Shown here piece by piece: positions 62,881-64,000 of a stretch of DNA of 64,000 nt (its first letter is position 1; each line of letters begins with the position of its first letter). A program made the position numbers and the translations under genes. Location: contig NC_046292.1 in NCBI RefSeq assembly GCF_004115265.2, positions 16,453,501-16,517,500 of the forward strand, written 5' to 3'. The DNA comes from Rhinolophus ferrumequinum. Its lineage: Eukaryota > Chordata > Mammalia > Chiroptera > Rhinolophidae. The notes under the pieces were generated by a model. That model ran no database searches and had not been told where the DNA came from. It saw only the letters and a list, made by a program, of their open reading frames with translations.

Positions 62881-63309
62881 CAGGGAGTTTTCTAGAAATT
62901 TAGTTTGCTGGTGTGGGGGAAGAACTCAGGTTAGGTGGTCTGAACACTAGAACCACTAGGTCATCAGCTGCTGTGTTATCTTGGGCATATCCAGTCACCT
63001 CGCTGGTTCTGGGCACACTCATATATATGATCTCTGCATCCTGTATTTCTTTCTGTCTGAGAATCTCAGACATGAGCTTTCTTTTGAGTTCCCTGTTTCC
63101 TTGTCTCTGAGATCTAAGGTTTCTTGGTCTCTGAGGAGTCCTTTCTTCCATCTCCACCCCCCGCCAGGACTCTGAAATGTTTGGGTAAGTTGCCATGTCC
63201 AGAAGCTCTCCACTAGAAGGCACACATATTGCCTCCAGCGGAAAAATCTTCAACTCACCCACTGCTCACTGAATAATATTCCAAGCGGGGCAGGACACCA
63301 GATGGAAAG

Positions 63310-63600
63310 GACTTTATTATTTTTTTTCCTTTCTAAAACTTTAGAAAAGTAACATGTGCTCGGCATAGAAAATTTGGAAAATATAGAACATTATAAAGAA
63401 ATAAAAATAAAACATAATCCCACTCCCCAGAGAGACTCATTGCTGCCATTTGTGTGTCTGTCTTTGATAGACATGTATAGAGACAGGATATTTATATACA
63501 TTTTTGTACTAATTTTTCACTCAGCATTATATCATGAGCATGTCATTTAAAACTGTTTTGGAAATCTTGACTTTTTAATGACTGCTTTCAGGAAAGCTGT
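63310..63600. repeat. LINE-like old repeat
   Basis: ATAGAAAATTTGGAAAATAT and ATAATCCCACTCCCCAGAGA resemble the common '-TTGGAAAATACAGA-' old LINE sequence. Family uncertain. Confidence 0.4.
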
Positions 63601-64000
63601 AGCAATTTGCGTTCCCGGAAGGTGTGGATGGGTAAGCTTTGAAAGGAGCCATATGGCCCTCAGCTACCTGAACACACTTTGGTCTGTAAGGGACGGAAGA
63701 CCCCTGCCGGGAGGGAGCTCCTCTGAGAGGGTGGTCAGAGAGTCCCCAGGCATCACCTTCACCCTTAGAGCCCACGCCCTCCTCCAAAAGCTTTCTTAGA
63801 TAATCTGTTGCATTGCATAAGAGTGAACACCAGAGGGCATCACACACCAAAGGAAAGTGACAGTAACTGAGACGTTACATCAGACCAAGACATTTCCTGA
63901 TCACTCCAAGGCAGAGAGAAGGCAATCTCTCCTGGCTCCCTTGACATCTTCCTTACCTGACCTCCTGCAGCCTCAGGGGTGGGGGTGAGCGTGGGGAACC

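Larger units (their letters stand above)
58061..64000. other. intergenic region upstream of IFNLR1
   Basis: No gene recognised. In human the next gene in this direction is GRHL3, far away. Contents: MIR pieces, one class I LTR, a reverse SINE, L1 fragments on both strands, and unique-looking stretches at about 58410-59340 and 63600-64000. Confidence 0.55.

Overview
The window is mammalian nuclear DNA: spliced vertebrate genes with canonical GT/AG junctions, dense ancient MIR/L2/MER5 repeats, L1 fragments, MaLR LTRs and dinucleotide microsatellites. The young SINEs are tRNA-derived. Their heads read like GGCTCAGTTGGTTAGAGC, their bodies end in a CCCCAATA-type tail, and their target-site duplications are still intact. 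I know this pattern from bats, best matching the Rhin-1/VES-type SINEs of horseshoe and leaf-nosed bats. No Alu, B1/B2 or carnivore SINE was seen. A rhinolophoid bat is therefore the best guess; this is inference from remembered repeat sequence.

Three protein genes lie head-to-tail on the minus strand, in the order known from human 1p36.11 (MYOM3, IL22RA1, IFNLR1). (1) About 0.8-11.2 kb holds the 5' part of MYOM3, a sarcomeric M-band protein: five coding exons encode roughly the first 218 residues, ending inside the first Ig domain. A TATA/MEF2-type element near 11.15 kb is a candidate promoter. (2) 12.1-12.7 kb holds an RPL23A processed pseudogene with a 12-bp target-site duplication. (3) 17.4-33.65 kb holds a complete seven-exon IL22RA1 coding region (581 codons), the signalling chain for IL-22, IL-20 and IL-24. 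(4) 40.5-57.83 kb holds a complete seven-exon IFNLR1 coding region (517 codons), the signalling chain for type III interferons, starting in a CpG-rich promoter. (5) 58-64 kb is intergenic and repeat-rich, with a class I solo LTR and L1 pieces. No gene is recognised there.

IL22RA1 and IFNLR1 are paralogous class II cytokine receptors that each pair with IL10RB. Their exon phases are identical (1,2,1,0,1,0). In both, exactly 670 coding bases precede the transmembrane exon, so skipping that exon would give a soluble receptor in either gene.

I found no undescribed genetic system. The most useful observations are details of the receptor tails (a 13-residue tyrosine array in IL22RA1; an acidic run in IFNLR1), the exon-skip and tandem-donor geometry that predicts soluble receptors, datable nested transposon insertions in IFNLR1 introns, a G-rich 16-bp minisatellite just inside IFNLR1, and a paired AP-1 site between the two receptor genes. 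Comparisons with human proteins are from memory. Repeat boundaries are approximate unless a target-site duplication is stated.
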